A program made the position numbers and the translations under genes. From NCBI RefSeq assembly GCF_900009145.1, contig NZ_LN889803.1, positions 205,894-269,893 on the forward strand: DNA of 64,000 bases. Direction: 5' to 3'. Positions 1 through 8,520 of this stretch are shown in pieces (position 1 is the stretch's first letter; every line of letters begins with the position of its first letter). The stretch is from Planktothrix tepida PCC 9214. GTDB lineage: Bacteria > Cyanobacteriota > Cyanobacteriia > Cyanobacteriales > Microcoleaceae. Under the pieces are notes generated by a model. It ran no database searches, was not told the DNA's origin, and worked only from the letters and a program-made list of their open reading frames with translations.

Positions 1-34
1 AGCTATCAGTTGACAGTTATCAGTTGACAGTTAT

Positions 35-106
35 CAATTATCAATTATCAATTATCAATTATCAATTATCAATTATCAATTATCAATTATCAATTATCAA
101 TTATCA
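35..106. repeat. Tandem 7-bp repeat (TCAATTA)n
   Basis: About ten head-to-tail copies of the heptamer TCAATTA follow a short run of the related CAGTTATCAGTTGA type. The latter also appears at 14521-14580 and 22321-22390. Heptamer arrays of this kind are common between cyanobacterial genes. No coding function is visible. The copy number is a likely site of slippage between strains. Confidence 0.8.
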
Positions 107-198
107 AAGTAAATATTTAATTTTTATTAAATTCATAAAAAATTCATAAATTTTTTGTAGATAGAAGATAGATAAAATACCTAAACTAGGAAGGAATT

Positions 199-573
199 AT
201 GTACAAAATATTAACTCTTGAAAACGATAAATTTCTGCTGGAAGTTTTATCGGAATGGCTTATGGAAATGGGTTTTTATACCGTAAAAGCTCATACAATT
301 CAAGAAGGTTATGAACGGCTAAAAGAAGAAGATCCTGATCTCATTTTATGTAGTTACACCCTTCCTGATGGGAATGGATTGGAATTGCTCAAAAAAATTC
401 GCAGTGATTTTAAGGATGAAAAAATGCCGTTTATTTTAACCACTGGATATGAATTAAAAACCACCGATAAATGGCAAACTAATTACTTACCCAATGCAAT
501 TTTATACAAACCATTCTGGCCGGAAATGTTGTTAGAAACTTTGCATTGTTATTTGCCGGATAAACCAAGATAA
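199..573 (+). CDS. Stand-alone pseudo-receiver (response-regulator-like) protein
   Basis: A 124-residue protein that is essentially one CheY-like receiver domain with no output domain. The fold is supported by the N-terminal strand with acidic residues (TLEND, residues 6-10), the LPDGNGLELLKKIR segment (55-68), the conserved Thr in ILTTG (79-83) and the conserved Lys-Pro pair in LYKPF (102-106). The position that should hold the phosphorylated aspartate, after the LILC strand, is Ser52 (LILCSYTLPDG). It is therefore probably not phosphorylated in the usual way and may act as a constitutive or protein-binding receiver. An AGGAAGG Shine-Dalgarno motif precedes the ATG. The next gene is on the same strand 100 bp downstream, but no functional link is visible. 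Confidence 0.8.
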   Translation: MYKILTLENDKFLLEVLSEWLMEMGFYTVKAHTIQEGYERLKEEDPDLILCSYTLPDGNGLELLKKIRSDFKDEKMPFILTTGYELKTTDKWQTNYLPNAILYKPFWPEMLLETLHCYLPDKPR

Positions 574-673
574 AGCTAGTTTATGCCTTTATTAAAGTTT
601 GCTAAATTGCCAGATTAATCTTAGATGTAAATCATTAGCGTTATTCTTGAGTCCCTAATTAATCATCAAAACT

Positions 674-1126
674 ATGTATTCCTACTCACAAGATTTTGAA
701 ATGACGATTAATATTGCTATTGCGTTACTGAAAGATCAGAACGTCAATAACCTTTCTATTCTGAAAAATTTTCTCAGCTTTATTCCTAATCCCAATCATA
801 TTAAACAAGTCTTGATCAAGGCTGTTCAAGCCGTCGTTAATACCTGTCCTCAAACAACTCTTTGGTTATTACAGCATCCCCACTGTTTAGAACCAGAAGT
901 TAATGTTAGGGACGTGATTCATCAAGAAATCTCTAACAAACTTCTGTTTTTAGGATTAACCTTAGAAGATTTTACATTTGATTCCGAAGGTTATCTCGTC
1001 CTTGTTGATTCTTTAAAAGCAGAGTTATTAAAGTCTTCTAAATTTCCCCTTCCGAATGAAGATATCACGCTGATTCTTACCGTTCTCCGTCACTCAGATT
1101 TAGACCAGAAAGAGCATCAAGAATAA
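674..1126 (+). CDS. Hypothetical protein
   Basis: A 150-residue soluble, leucine-rich, mostly helical protein of unknown function. It has no signal peptide, membrane segment or catalytic motif that I recognise. It lies 100 bp downstream of the pseudo-receiver on the same strand and converges on crtD. An acidic C-terminal tail (DLDQKEHQE) ends the protein. Codon use resembles its neighbours, which supports a real gene. I cannot assign a role. Confidence 0.6.
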   Translation: MYSYSQDFEMTINIAIALLKDQNVNNLSILKNFLSFIPNPNHIKQVLIKAVQAVVNTCPQTTLWLLQHPHCLEPEVNVRDVIHQEISNKLLFLGLTLEDFTFDSEGYLVLVDSLKAELLKSSKFPLPNEDITLILTVLRHSDLDQKEHQE

Positions 1127-1145
1127 AAAACTATCGCCATTTTAT

Positions 1146-2675
1146 CTAAAATATCGAAGCTTCAATTTGTCGAACAACGGTTAAAGCGGAATAAGAAACC
1201 CCTGCGGTTCCCTCACCCGGATGGGTAGAATCTCCCACTAACCAAAGGTGTTTAATGGGGGTACGATTCGCTAATCCAAACGGCCCAAAGGTGGAAAGTC
1301 GTTGACCCACTCCCCCAACCACTCCTTGATCACGAGCAGTATAGCGTTCAAAGGTGCGAGGGGTGGCGGCTTCTTGGTAAATAATTGTTTCTGGGGTTAA
1401 GTCAAAGTAAGACCTTAAACGGTTAATGGCGGTGTCTGTATACTGTTGTTTTAATTGTTGATAATCTGAACACTGCCACCATTGTTGAGTATCGGTAAAA
1501 CTAGAAGCAATAATTGTGGCTTGTCCTTCAGGTGCTCGTCCGTCTCCGGGGTGGCTGACTGACACAAATAAAGAATTATTTTCGCCAATAACGCCTTGAT
1601 AATCATAGAGAAATTGTAAATGGGGAGGACAATTAGCCGGAATCGCTTGTTGTTGCACTCCTAAATAAATCACAAATGCGCCAGATGCCGGAGGTAATTT
1701 TTCAATTCGTCGTTGATATAAAGGGAATGAAATCGATAAGGTCGGGCGGGATTTTTCAGGTTTTTCATCTAACAATTGAATTAAATTTTGTACCGTGACA
1801 TTAGCAACAATTTGATCTGCTGTTTCTCGCCAAACTTCTCCGGTTTTTTGATTTCTAATTTTAACAGCTACGGCTTGACCGTTTTCTGTTTCAATTCCTT
1901 CAACGGTATGCCGCATTAAGAGTTTACCGCCATCTCGTTCTAAAGCTTCAACTAAGCGATCGCTTAACACCTGCATACTGCCTTGAAGATGGGATAATCC
2001 TTGAGGTTCCTGAGACACCCCTAACGCCGTTGCTGCGTACAATAAAGCCGTTTCTTCCGTATCAACTTGAGAATATAATTTCAGTTGTAAATCTAAAAAG
2101 GTTTTGAGGCGAAGATTGTCCTGTAAATTATACAACCGTAACGCATCAGCCACCGTCATCAAGGCAAAGGGTAAGGTGATTAAGGTATCGGGACGCACCG
2201 CTTGTATTAACTGTCCCAAATCCCATAAATTCCGAGGCGGTAACACGGGGTCACGGCTTTGAAACCGCCAACTCGCCTCAAATAACGTCGCCATTAACTG
2301 CCAAAACGGTTCACTCCCCGGAAATTGTCGTTGTCGTTCCTGTTGCCATTTTTGCGGGGCTCGCCACACTTGGATGGGTTCGGTTTCTCCGGGTAAAAAC
2401 ACCGCACAAGCGGGATCACAGGGAGTTGCGGCGGGCAATTCTATTCCTAACTCCGTGAAAATGCGGTGATGAATGCCACCCGGTTCGAGACCTGCTACCT
2501 GAGTCGCCCCGACATCAAAGGTAAACCCCCGACGTTGAAAAGTGGAAGCACATCCCCCCGGTACGATGGCTTGGTCTAAGATTAAAACGGAATATCCCCG
2601 ATAAGCTAATAACGCCCCGGCGGTTAATCCCCCAATTCCCGCCCCGATCACAATCACCCGTCGTCCTGTGTTCAC
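1146..2675 (-). CDS. crtD: C-3',4' carotenoid desaturase-like FAD oxidoreductase (CrtD type)
   Basis: A 509-residue member of the phytoene desaturase / carotenoid isomerase family. The FAD dinucleotide-binding motif VIGAGIGGLTAG lies at residues 9-20 and is followed by the family signature PGGCASTF and FDVGATQ. The C-terminal FAD-contact region reads LVGDSTHPGEGTAGV. The GATQVAGLEPGGIHHRI stretch is what I associate with cyanobacterial CrtD, which desaturates monocyclic carotenoids on the way to myxoxanthophyll. CrtH-type isomerases and other CrtI paralogues are the alternatives. Translation starts at a GTG preceded by GAGG. The gene is convergent with the hypothetical gene at 674-1126 and is followed by no obvious partner. 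Confidence 0.75.
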   Translation of the reverse strand: MNTGRRVIVIGAGIGGLTAGALLAYRGYSVLILDQAIVPGGCASTFQRRGFTFDVGATQVAGLEPGGIHHRIFTELGIELPAATPCDPACAVFLPGETEPIQVWRAPQKWQQERQRQFPGSEPFWQLMATLFEASWRFQSRDPVLPPRNLWDLGQLIQAVRPDTLITLPFALMTVADALRLYNLQDNLRLKTFLDLQLKLYSQVDTEETALLYAATALGVSQEPQGLSHLQGSMQVLSDRLVEALERDGGKLLMRHTVEGIETENGQAVAVKIRNQKTGEVWRETADQIVANVTVQNLIQLLDEKPEKSRPTLSISFPLYQRRIEKLPPASGAFVIYLGVQQQAIPANCPPHLQFLYDYQGVIGENNSLFVSVSHPGDGRAPEGQATIIASSFTDTQQWWQCSDYQQLKQQYTDTAINRLRSYFDLTPETIIYQEAATPRTFERYTARDQGVVGGVGQRLSTFGPFGLANRTPIKHLWLVGDSTHPGEGTAGVSYSALTVVRQIEASIF

Positions 2676-2722
2676 CCGTCCTGATCCTCAATGGCTTAAC
2701 AGTTCTTAATATAGAGTAATCA

Positions 2723-2786
2723 AGAAACCGGGTTTTTATCCAGATTTTGATGCTGAGTATTAACTTAACTCAAAAACCCGGTTTCT
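2723..2786. repeat. Perfect 15-bp inverted repeat, possible terminator
   Basis: AGAAACCGGGTTTTT at 2723-2737 is the exact reverse complement of AAAAACCCGGTTTCT at 2772-2786. It sits between the SUMF1 fragment and crtD, both on the minus strand. It may terminate the conflict operon transcript or be one of the interspersed palindromes. The A/G-rich imperfect repeat at about 2852-2905 (AAAGGGCAAAAGAGCT-like) follows. Confidence 0.6.
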
Positions 2787-2896
2787 GAAAGTTACAAAAC
2801 TTAATATCGTTTTTGAAAAAAAATTTTAAAGCTCGCTTCGCTCGCTAAGGGTAAAAAAAAGAAGGGTAAAGGGCAAAAGAGCTAAAGAGCAAAGGG

Positions 2897-3811
2897 CTAA
2901 AGAGTCCACGCAGGCGGGAGGGAAACAACACGAAATCCGAAGTACCTGTTCCGACTGTCCGGCCCGAGCCTGTTACGATAGGCACCGCGGCAATACCAGG
3001 GATTGTCGTACCACGAACCTCCGCGTATCACCCGGTTTTGATTGCTGCTTAATAATTTGGTTAAATTTTCAACGTTATAAATTTGATAACGATTATCATT
3101 ATTATTCTGTTCATCCCAAACTTCTCCTTGTGTTGGAGCTCCTTCATAGTTGCCATGCCAAGGATCGGCGCACCATTCCCAGACATTGCCATGGAGATCA
3201 TATAATCCAAAGGCATTAGGCGGAAATTCACCGACCGGGGTAGTTTCCTCTCGATATTTCCCTTTCGGTTCATCTGCATAGGTGTAGTTGCCATCATAAT
3301 TGGCTAAATCACTGGTTATCGTTTCCCCAAAGTAAAACGGGGTGGTAGTTCCAGCACGACAAGCATATTCCCATTGGGCTTCTGATGGTAAACAATAGGG
3401 GCGTCCGGTGTGTTGGAGTAGTCGGGTACAAAATTCTACCGCATCGTACCATTGAACATTTTCTACAGGTCGGTTATCCCCTTTGAAGTCAGAAGGGTCT
3501 GGTTTGAGATCTCGTTGAATTTTCGGCCAGTTCGCAACGACTTTCCATTGCGCTTGGGTGATGGGATATTTGGCCATGAAAAAGGGGGGGACTGTAACTC
3601 GATGCTGAGGGCGTTCATAATCGTAGCTGCCTTTTTCCGTTTTCAGTGAACCCATGAGGAATGTCCCCCCAGGAATATAAACCATGTCTAAAGTGACTCC
3701 ATCCCCCAGGTCTTCGATGAAGTATCGCGCTTGTTTGGTTTCCCGTTTGATGATTTCACCCTTTTTGTTAACAGTAACGGTTTCAAAGGAGAAGGTTATT
3801 GACACTCCCAC
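2897..3811 (-). CDS. SUMF1 / formylglycine-generating-enzyme-like domain, 3' part of an IS-split gene
   Basis: The protein carries a complete FGE-sulfatase (SUMF1) domain. Family marks are [10 protein letters not shown] near the start, [53 protein letters not shown] and the C-terminal [20 protein letters not shown]...GFRVV. The first codons (GTG GGA GTG TCA) belong to the end of the IS200/IS605 element at 3799-5550; native coding sequence begins at 3798. If the element is removed, the frame runs directly on from the gene at 5546-7597 (ENL joined to [11 protein letters not shown]). The ancestral gene therefore encoded one vWA-like plus SUMF1 polypeptide of about 980 residues. Whether this part is still translated from the IS-derived GTG is unknown. 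In this family the SUMF1 domain is often a substrate- or glycan-binding module, not an active FGE. Confidence 0.85.
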   Translation of the reverse strand: MGVSITFSFETVTVNKKGEIIKRETKQARYFIEDLGDGVTLDMVYIPGGTFLMGSLKTEKGSYDYERPQHRVTVPPFFMAKYPITQAQWKVVANWPKIQRDLKPDPSDFKGDNRPVENVQWYDAVEFCTRLLQHTGRPYCLPSEAQWEYACRAGTTTPFYFGETITSDLANYDGNYTYADEPKGKYREETTPVGEFPPNAFGLYDLHGNVWEWCADPWHGNYEGAPTQGEVWDEQNNNDNRYQIYNVENLTKLLSSNQNRVIRGGSWYDNPWYCRGAYRNRLGPDSRNRYFGFRVVSLPPAWTL

Positions 3812-3818
3812 CCCTGCG

Positions 3819-5045
3819 CTACGCTAAAGGGGTGGGATTCTCGTATCTAGTCCAGTCAAGCAGAGACAGTTGAATATACTCTTGTTTGACTGTATTCACC
3901 GAGTTCAGGGGTGTGCCAAGCACCCCATCAGTTAAACCGGATGAATCCATTACAGAAGCATCTCTCTGTAGGTCTAACTGACAAGAAAAACCGTCCCATT
4001 GAGCTAGGTTTTTCGCAGCATTCAAATCAGAGTTATGGTAGTGACCATTAGGGCAATTGAAATCATGTCGATTTCTTTTACCAATAAAACCACAGGTTGA
4101 ACAGGATTTGGAAGTGTATGGCGCAGGTCTTTTAATTAATTTCAATCCTTTAAGAGCCAACTTATAATTAAGTTTCTGTTCCAAAGAATAATAAGACCAA
4201 TTATGTCGAGATTCACCGGAATCAGAACGAGATTTTTGGCTCTGTTTCATTGTGCTTCGACATCCTTCTAAATCCTCAATAACAACATCAGCATTATGGT
4301 ATTCGGCAAAACGAACAATTCGACGGCTGATTGTATGATTGATTGCATCCATCCATCGTCGTTCTTTTTTGTCCCATTTCTTTAATGCTCGAAACTTTTT
4401 AGCTTCTTGAAGTTGTTTTCTTCGTTGTTGAAAATAACGTCTCCGATGCTTAACGCTTTGACCATTAAAGAACTTACCAAAACCCTGTTTAGGTGCAACT
4501 ACCGCTAAATTATTCTGTCCTCGGTCACATCCTAATCTTTTCTCCGTCTTAACTTCTGGAACATCCTCAGTAATTGACAGATAGGCATACCACTTATTTC
4601 GATGTTTAATTAATTTAAAAGAACCCCCTTGAATTGTTCCCTCTAACAATCCGTCTAAAACAGGTTGCCAATGGGGAGATGCAACTTCAATGGGAATTCT
4701 TTTTTCACCTTTAAGGGTTGGAAAACTAATTGAATAAGTATTCCCTTTTAGGGTTAACTTCCAGTTTTGGTTGTTAACTTCCACAGGAAGAACTTTATAT
4801 TGTTTGGTTTTACGACCTGTGGGTGATGTGGTATGTCGGATTACTTGGTTAACAAGGGCAGATTTTAACTCGGACATAATTTTAGCTGTTGTCATTTTAC
4901 GCCGTTCTTTAATCGGCAATGACAACAGCTTGTTGGCAACCCGTGTGTTTTCTGCCGTCATTTGCTCAAACACCTGAGCTTTACAACGGTTGAGATCCAC
5001 GAATTTCAATTTAATCGTCCGAGTTATTTTTGTCATGTCATCCAT
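3819..5045 (-). CDS. tnpB: TnpB RNA-guided endonuclease of IS copy 1
   Basis: A 408-residue TnpB. RuvC residues are visible as Asp174 (GCDRGQ), Glu257 (VIEDLEG) and Asp340 ([10 protein letters not shown]). The zinc ribbon has CSTCG and then NCPNGHYH, so the fourth ligand is probably a histidine, not the usual cysteine. TnpB proteins bind an omega-RNA derived from the element's right end and cleave DNA next to the target-adjacent motif, which favours element retention. I start the protein at the ATG of [15 protein letters not shown] (5045). An in-frame ATG at 5114 lies inside tnpA and would add an unusual hydrophobic leader. The protein is identical to that of the copy at 46514-47740. Confidence 0.9.
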   Translation of the reverse strand: MDDMTKITRTIKLKFVDLNRCKAQVFEQMTAENTRVANKLLSLPIKERRKMTTAKIMSELKSALVNQVIRHTTSPTGRKTKQYKVLPVEVNNQNWKLTLKGNTYSISFPTLKGEKRIPIEVASPHWQPVLDGLLEGTIQGGSFKLIKHRNKWYAYLSITEDVPEVKTEKRLGCDRGQNNLAVVAPKQGFGKFFNGQSVKHRRRYFQQRRKQLQEAKKFRALKKWDKKERRWMDAINHTISRRIVRFAEYHNADVVIEDLEGCRSTMKQSQKSRSDSGESRHNWSYYSLEQKLNYKLALKGLKLIKRPAPYTSKSCSTCGFIGKRNRHDFNCPNGHYHNSDLNAAKNLAQWDGFSCQLDLQRDASVMDSSGLTDGVLGTPLNSVNTVKQEYIQLSLLDWTRYENPTPLA

Positions 5046-5080
5046 GATAACATAAGGTTGATGAATCGTGTGTATCGACA

Positions 5081-5479
5081 ATGACAGAAAATCAATATAG
5101 AAGAAAAAACACATCAGTTAGTCTGATCAACTATCATTTTGTCTTTTGCCCAAAAAGGAGGAAAAGGGTGTTGGTTAACGGAGTGAGCAGAAGATTAGAG
5201 GAAATTATCTACCAAAAAGCAAAAGAGCTAGAATGTGATGTCCTAGCTCTGGAGATAATGCCTGATCATGTGCATTTATTTATTAGTTGTCACCCTTTGA
5301 TTGCTCCACATCAAATTATGTTCAGAATCAAAGGGGCATCATCAAGAATATTAAGAAAAGAATTTCCTCATTTACTTAAACTACCTTCTTTGTGGAGTCG
5401 AAGCTATTATTGTGGGACGGCTGGTTCTGTTTCTAGTGAAACTATCAAAAAGTATATTGCTAACCAAAACTCTCACTAG
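5081..5479 (+). CDS. tnpA: TnpA, Y1 HUH transposase of IS copy 1
   Basis: A 132-residue IS200/IS605 transposase of normal family length. The HUH metal motif is His63-Val-His65 (PDHVHLF). The catalytic tyrosine is Tyr125 in ETIKKYIANQ. The enzyme excises and inserts single-stranded element DNA by recognising hairpins at both ends. It is transcribed away from tnpB, and their 5' ends are about 35 bp apart. It is complete, so the element appears mobile. Confidence 0.93.
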   Translation: MTENQYRRKNTSVSLINYHFVFCPKRRKRVLVNGVSRRLEEIIYQKAKELECDVLALEIMPDHVHLFISCHPLIAPHQIMFRIKGASSRILRKEFPHLLKLPSLWSRSYYCGTAGSVSSETIKKYIANQNSH

Positions 5480-5545
5480 CCTTCACTCCGCCTAAAGGCG
5501 GGTATTCTACATCCCACGCTTGAAAGACGTGGGCTTTGAATACGG

Positions 5546-7597
5546 TTATTGTAAATTTTCAGGAAGATCGACATCGGGTTCTGGTGTCGGAAGTTCGGGA
5601 ACCGGTAACGAAATTCCCTCAACCACAATAGGAGCTTGACGATTCAATTCCCTAGCCACTTCTAGCTTTTCTTGTGAGTTACTTTGGTTATATTTTTTGA
5701 TACTTCGACCATAAGTTAACAAGGGTTCAAAACCATTATCAATCAGGGGTTCTGCCAAGGACTCGACAACCGAAATCAACCACATTTGTTCCGTTTTATT
5801 TTCATAAGCTGCTGACAAAGCTTGAGCAATTTCTTGAGCAGCAGGTTGAGGGTTTCGTGCATAACTGAGTGCTAACCACCGTTGAGATTTTGCTAAATCT
5901 TGCTGAATGGGGTTAAGACTAGGTTGCAGCTTTTTTTCGACATAAGTTAAGAGAAAATCTGATAACTGATAAAAGCGTTCTATGCGAAAATGCTCATCGT
6001 TTTTTAACTGCATGAGTAACTCATTCCTGACTTCTGGATCTATTCGATATAAGCCATCATCAACAGATTTACATAAACTCGAAAGCAATAAATTAGCAAC
6101 CGCTTCCCAAGGAATATCTAAGGGATTATTTTGGCAATCTAATGTAAAATTTTTCCATAAGCAGTAAGCCAAATCAGGGGTTAAAGTTAAAGGGAAAGCA
6201 GCGTGATAAGCAAAATAGAGATGGGATTGACCATAGGTTTCATAAAAATATTTTATCCTTGTTTTTGTAATATTTTCATTGGGATCAACTCTGGATGATT
6301 TTAGTTCTTTTCTGTTTGCTTGAATAGCTATATGTTTATGTTGATATCTCTTAACTTTTTCTCCCCTGAGTACCCGAATAGCATCTTGTAACCCTTGATA
6401 ACTTAACTCAAACATAGGGACAATATTAGCTATTTTTTCTGCAAGTGTTCCCCACCATTGATATTCAGGTAATGGGTTTAACCAAACGATTTGACGCACT
6501 CGTGGTTGTTGATTTTGACCTTCTTGAACGATAGAAGCATCTACACCTGTAAAGTCAGATAAAGCAATACCAGGAACCAATTGATGTAAAAATGTTTGAA
6601 TTTCTGCTAGTTGTTGACGGTTTTTACTTCTTCGTCCTGCACCTGCATCACTAATAATCAAAACCACCGTTTTTTGAGGATTGAGTTGAGACACTATCGC
6701 GCTAATTCGTTCACCTTGGCGATGATAAGGATCTCGATAAAGGTGCTCATTAGGATATTGCTCAAAATAGTAAAGATTAATTTTACTAAGATTTTTTCCT
6801 GGTAGTAATGTTTCTTGCAAGCGTTCAGTTAATGCTTCAAAGGGAATCATTGCACCGCGATGATCAATTAAAAGTAATAATTGAATTTGATTAACTCGCT
6901 TGGGCTGTAGAACAGGTTCTAAATAAACTCCTTGGCGAATAATTTGATCAACAGTCGCTTCTAAATTTAATTCTTCTGGTCTTCCTTCTCGTTTCAGTTG
7001 TCGTAAATTTCGCCAAGTTTTTTTCATTTGTTGACGACTAACGGGTAAATAATCGGAAACTTTAAAATAATGGGTTTTAACCGCAGCAACAACTTGAACT
7101 TCATCTTCAATGTCTAAAATTGCTGTTATCGGAAGTTCTGTTAAATTAGCGGATACTGGAACTGAATTTTCAGCTATTTCTCGATTAGCTAATTGTTGAA
7201 TATCATTTTCCTTACTACAATCTATATTTTGGTGTTGATCAAAAGATTCAAGAATAGATTCTGCGGGTAAACGCTGTGGTTGTTCAATTGGGGTTATATG
7301 AGTTGGGGATGAAATTTCAACAGCAGATAAAGGGGAATCTGAAACCTTGCCAGAAATTCGTTTCACGCTTTGGTTTTTCCAATCTAAAATCAGGGAGTCA
7401 AAGCAATCATTAAAAATCCGTTGTTGTTCGTCAGACTTAACCCACAGGGTTTGACATAAACGTTTTAAAGCCGATAAATTCTCGACACCAAACCCACGTT
7501 TTAAAGATTCTATTAGTAATTGATATTCATCTATTCCTAAAGAAAACCCCGCTTCACGAAGTTGAGAAAATAATTCATAGAGAGGAAGTTCACTCAT
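5546..7597 (-). CDS. Degenerate vWA-like (SAV_2336-type) conflict-system protein, 5' part of an IS-split gene
   Basis: The N-terminal region (residues 1-70) is helical and is followed by a low-complexity linker and a vWA-like core. The core begins IQLLLLIDHRGAM, where a MIDAS DxSxS motif would stand but is not conserved, and it includes VVLIISDAGAG. This resembles the SAV_2336 N-terminal region that cyanobacteria often fuse to a SUMF1 domain. The C terminus is Pro/Glu-rich (ELPTPEPDVDLPENL). The last Gln codon and the stop codon come from the IS left end, so the protein is truncated just before its SUMF1 domain (now at 2897-3798). The start overlaps the MoxR gene by 8 bp, which indicates translational coupling. 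With the MoxR and inactive-STAND genes it forms a ternary NTP-dependent conflict cassette. Confidence 0.8.
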   Translation of the reverse strand: MSELPLYELFSQLREAGFSLGIDEYQLLIESLKRGFGVENLSALKRLCQTLWVKSDEQQRIFNDCFDSLILDWKNQSVKRISGKVSDSPLSAVEISSPTHITPIEQPQRLPAESILESFDQHQNIDCSKENDIQQLANREIAENSVPVSANLTELPITAILDIEDEVQVVAAVKTHYFKVSDYLPVSRQQMKKTWRNLRQLKREGRPEELNLEATVDQIIRQGVYLEPVLQPKRVNQIQLLLLIDHRGAMIPFEALTERLQETLLPGKNLSKINLYYFEQYPNEHLYRDPYHRQGERISAIVSQLNPQKTVVLIISDAGAGRRSKNRQQLAEIQTFLHQLVPGIALSDFTGVDASIVQEGQNQQPRVRQIVWLNPLPEYQWWGTLAEKIANIVPMFELSYQGLQDAIRVLRGEKVKRYQHKHIAIQANRKELKSSRVDPNENITKTRIKYFYETYGQSHLYFAYHAAFPLTLTPDLAYCLWKNFTLDCQNNPLDIPWEAVANLLLSSLCKSVDDGLYRIDPEVRNELLMQLKNDEHFRIERFYQLSDFLLTYVEKKLQPSLNPIQQDLAKSQRWLALSYARNPQPAAQEIAQALSAAYENKTEQMWLISVVESLAEPLIDNGFEPLLTYGRSIKKYNQSNSQEKLEVARELNRQAPIVVEGISLPVPELPTPEPDVDLPENLQ

Positions 7598-8510
7598 CTA
7601 ATTCACCTCTTTCTAATAGATAATTCTGATGATCTTCCCAATTCTTGAGCAGAACACTAGAAAAGGGTAATCCACCCTTATTTAATTCTTGAATGACTTG
7701 ATCTTTATCATAGCGTTTTAAAACTGTAAACCAGTCAATTAGTTCACTGGTGCTAACTTTTTTTCCGCTCATTTCCTCTCGTAGAGTTTCAAATCGTTCA
7801 ATTACAGTTTTCACTAAATTCTGATCTAGCACATCATCAAAGCGACTTTCTAAAATTTTTTCCAGTTGGTCTGGGTCAGGAAATTCAAGAAAATAAACTA
7901 GACAACGCCTTAAAAACGCATCGGATAAATCCCGTTCATCATTACTAGCAAGAAAAATAATAGGGGAATATTTAGCTTGAATAGTTTCTCCTATTTCTTC
8001 AATCACAAATTGTTTTTTTTCCAAAAGTTCCAAGAGATCATTCGGAAAATCTAAATCAGCTTTATCAATTTCATCTAACAAAACAACTGCCCTTTTTTCA
8101 GTTTCAAAAGCCTGCTTAAAAATCCCTGGTATGATATAGTTAGAAGGCTCATCTAATTGTTTAATTTTTTCCTCTGAAAGCTGATTAAGTTGAGCTAAAT
8201 TAGCATCTCTAAGTTGTTTAATTCCTTCATATCGATAGCATAAATCTGAAGCTCGACTGGTAGATTTAATCGTGCGCTCAAAATAGGGTAAATCTAATTC
8301 ATAAGCAACCGTCGCAGCTAAACAACTTTTCCCGCATCCCGGTTCACCTTTTAATAGTAAAGGTCGATCTAATTCCATCGCTAAATTAACAGCCTCTATT
8401 AACCCTTTTTTAGCAATATAGGGATAAACCTTTTTGTCAGCGTACTCCACAGGTTTTTCGGGTTTTCTTCCTGTGTAATGATAGCGAGCATCGAAAATAG
8501 CATATTCCAT
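7590..8510 (-). CDS. MoxR-type AAA+ ATPase of the conflict cassette
   Basis: A 306-residue AAA+ ATPase. Walker A is GEPGCGKS (about residues 56-63) and Walker B is AVVLLDEIDKAD. Sensor 1 is IIFLASNDERDLSDAFLRRC, which also carries the arginine finger region. MoxR proteins work as chaperone-like partners of vWA proteins, remodelling or activating them. Here the vWA-like gene follows with an 8-bp overlap and the inactive-STAND gene precedes by 10 bp. The three clearly form one operon. In vWA-MoxR systems the ATPase is thought to license an effector on sensing a threat. No defect is visible in this gene. Confidence 0.9.
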   Translation of the reverse strand: MEYAIFDARYHYTGRKPEKPVEYADKKVYPYIAKKGLIEAVNLAMELDRPLLLKGEPGCGKSCLAATVAYELDLPYFERTIKSTSRASDLCYRYEGIKQLRDANLAQLNQLSEEKIKQLDEPSNYIIPGIFKQAFETEKRAVVLLDEIDKADLDFPNDLLELLEKKQFVIEEIGETIQAKYSPIIFLASNDERDLSDAFLRRCLVYFLEFPDPDQLEKILESRFDDVLDQNLVKTVIERFETLREEMSGKKVSTSELIDWFTVLKRYDKDQVIQELNKGGLPFSSVLLKNWEDHQNYLLERGELDE

Positions 8511-8520
8511 ACGTTTTACC

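Larger units (their letters stand above)
3799..5550 (-). mobile_element. IS200/IS605-family insertion sequence, copy 1 (1752 bp)
   Basis: The element is divergent tnpA and tnpB between short subterminal hairpins. Boundaries come from comparison with the second copy (46009-47760). In element orientation the left end starts AATAACCG directly after the target TTTAC (here GTAAA at 5551-5555 on the plus strand). The right end finishes GTGTCAA. TTAC on the left and TCAA on the right are the cleavage sites known for IS608, so the rules match. There is no target duplication, as expected for a Y1 single-strand transposase. The two copies encode identical proteins and have equal length, so at least one move is recent. 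Confidence 0.9.
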
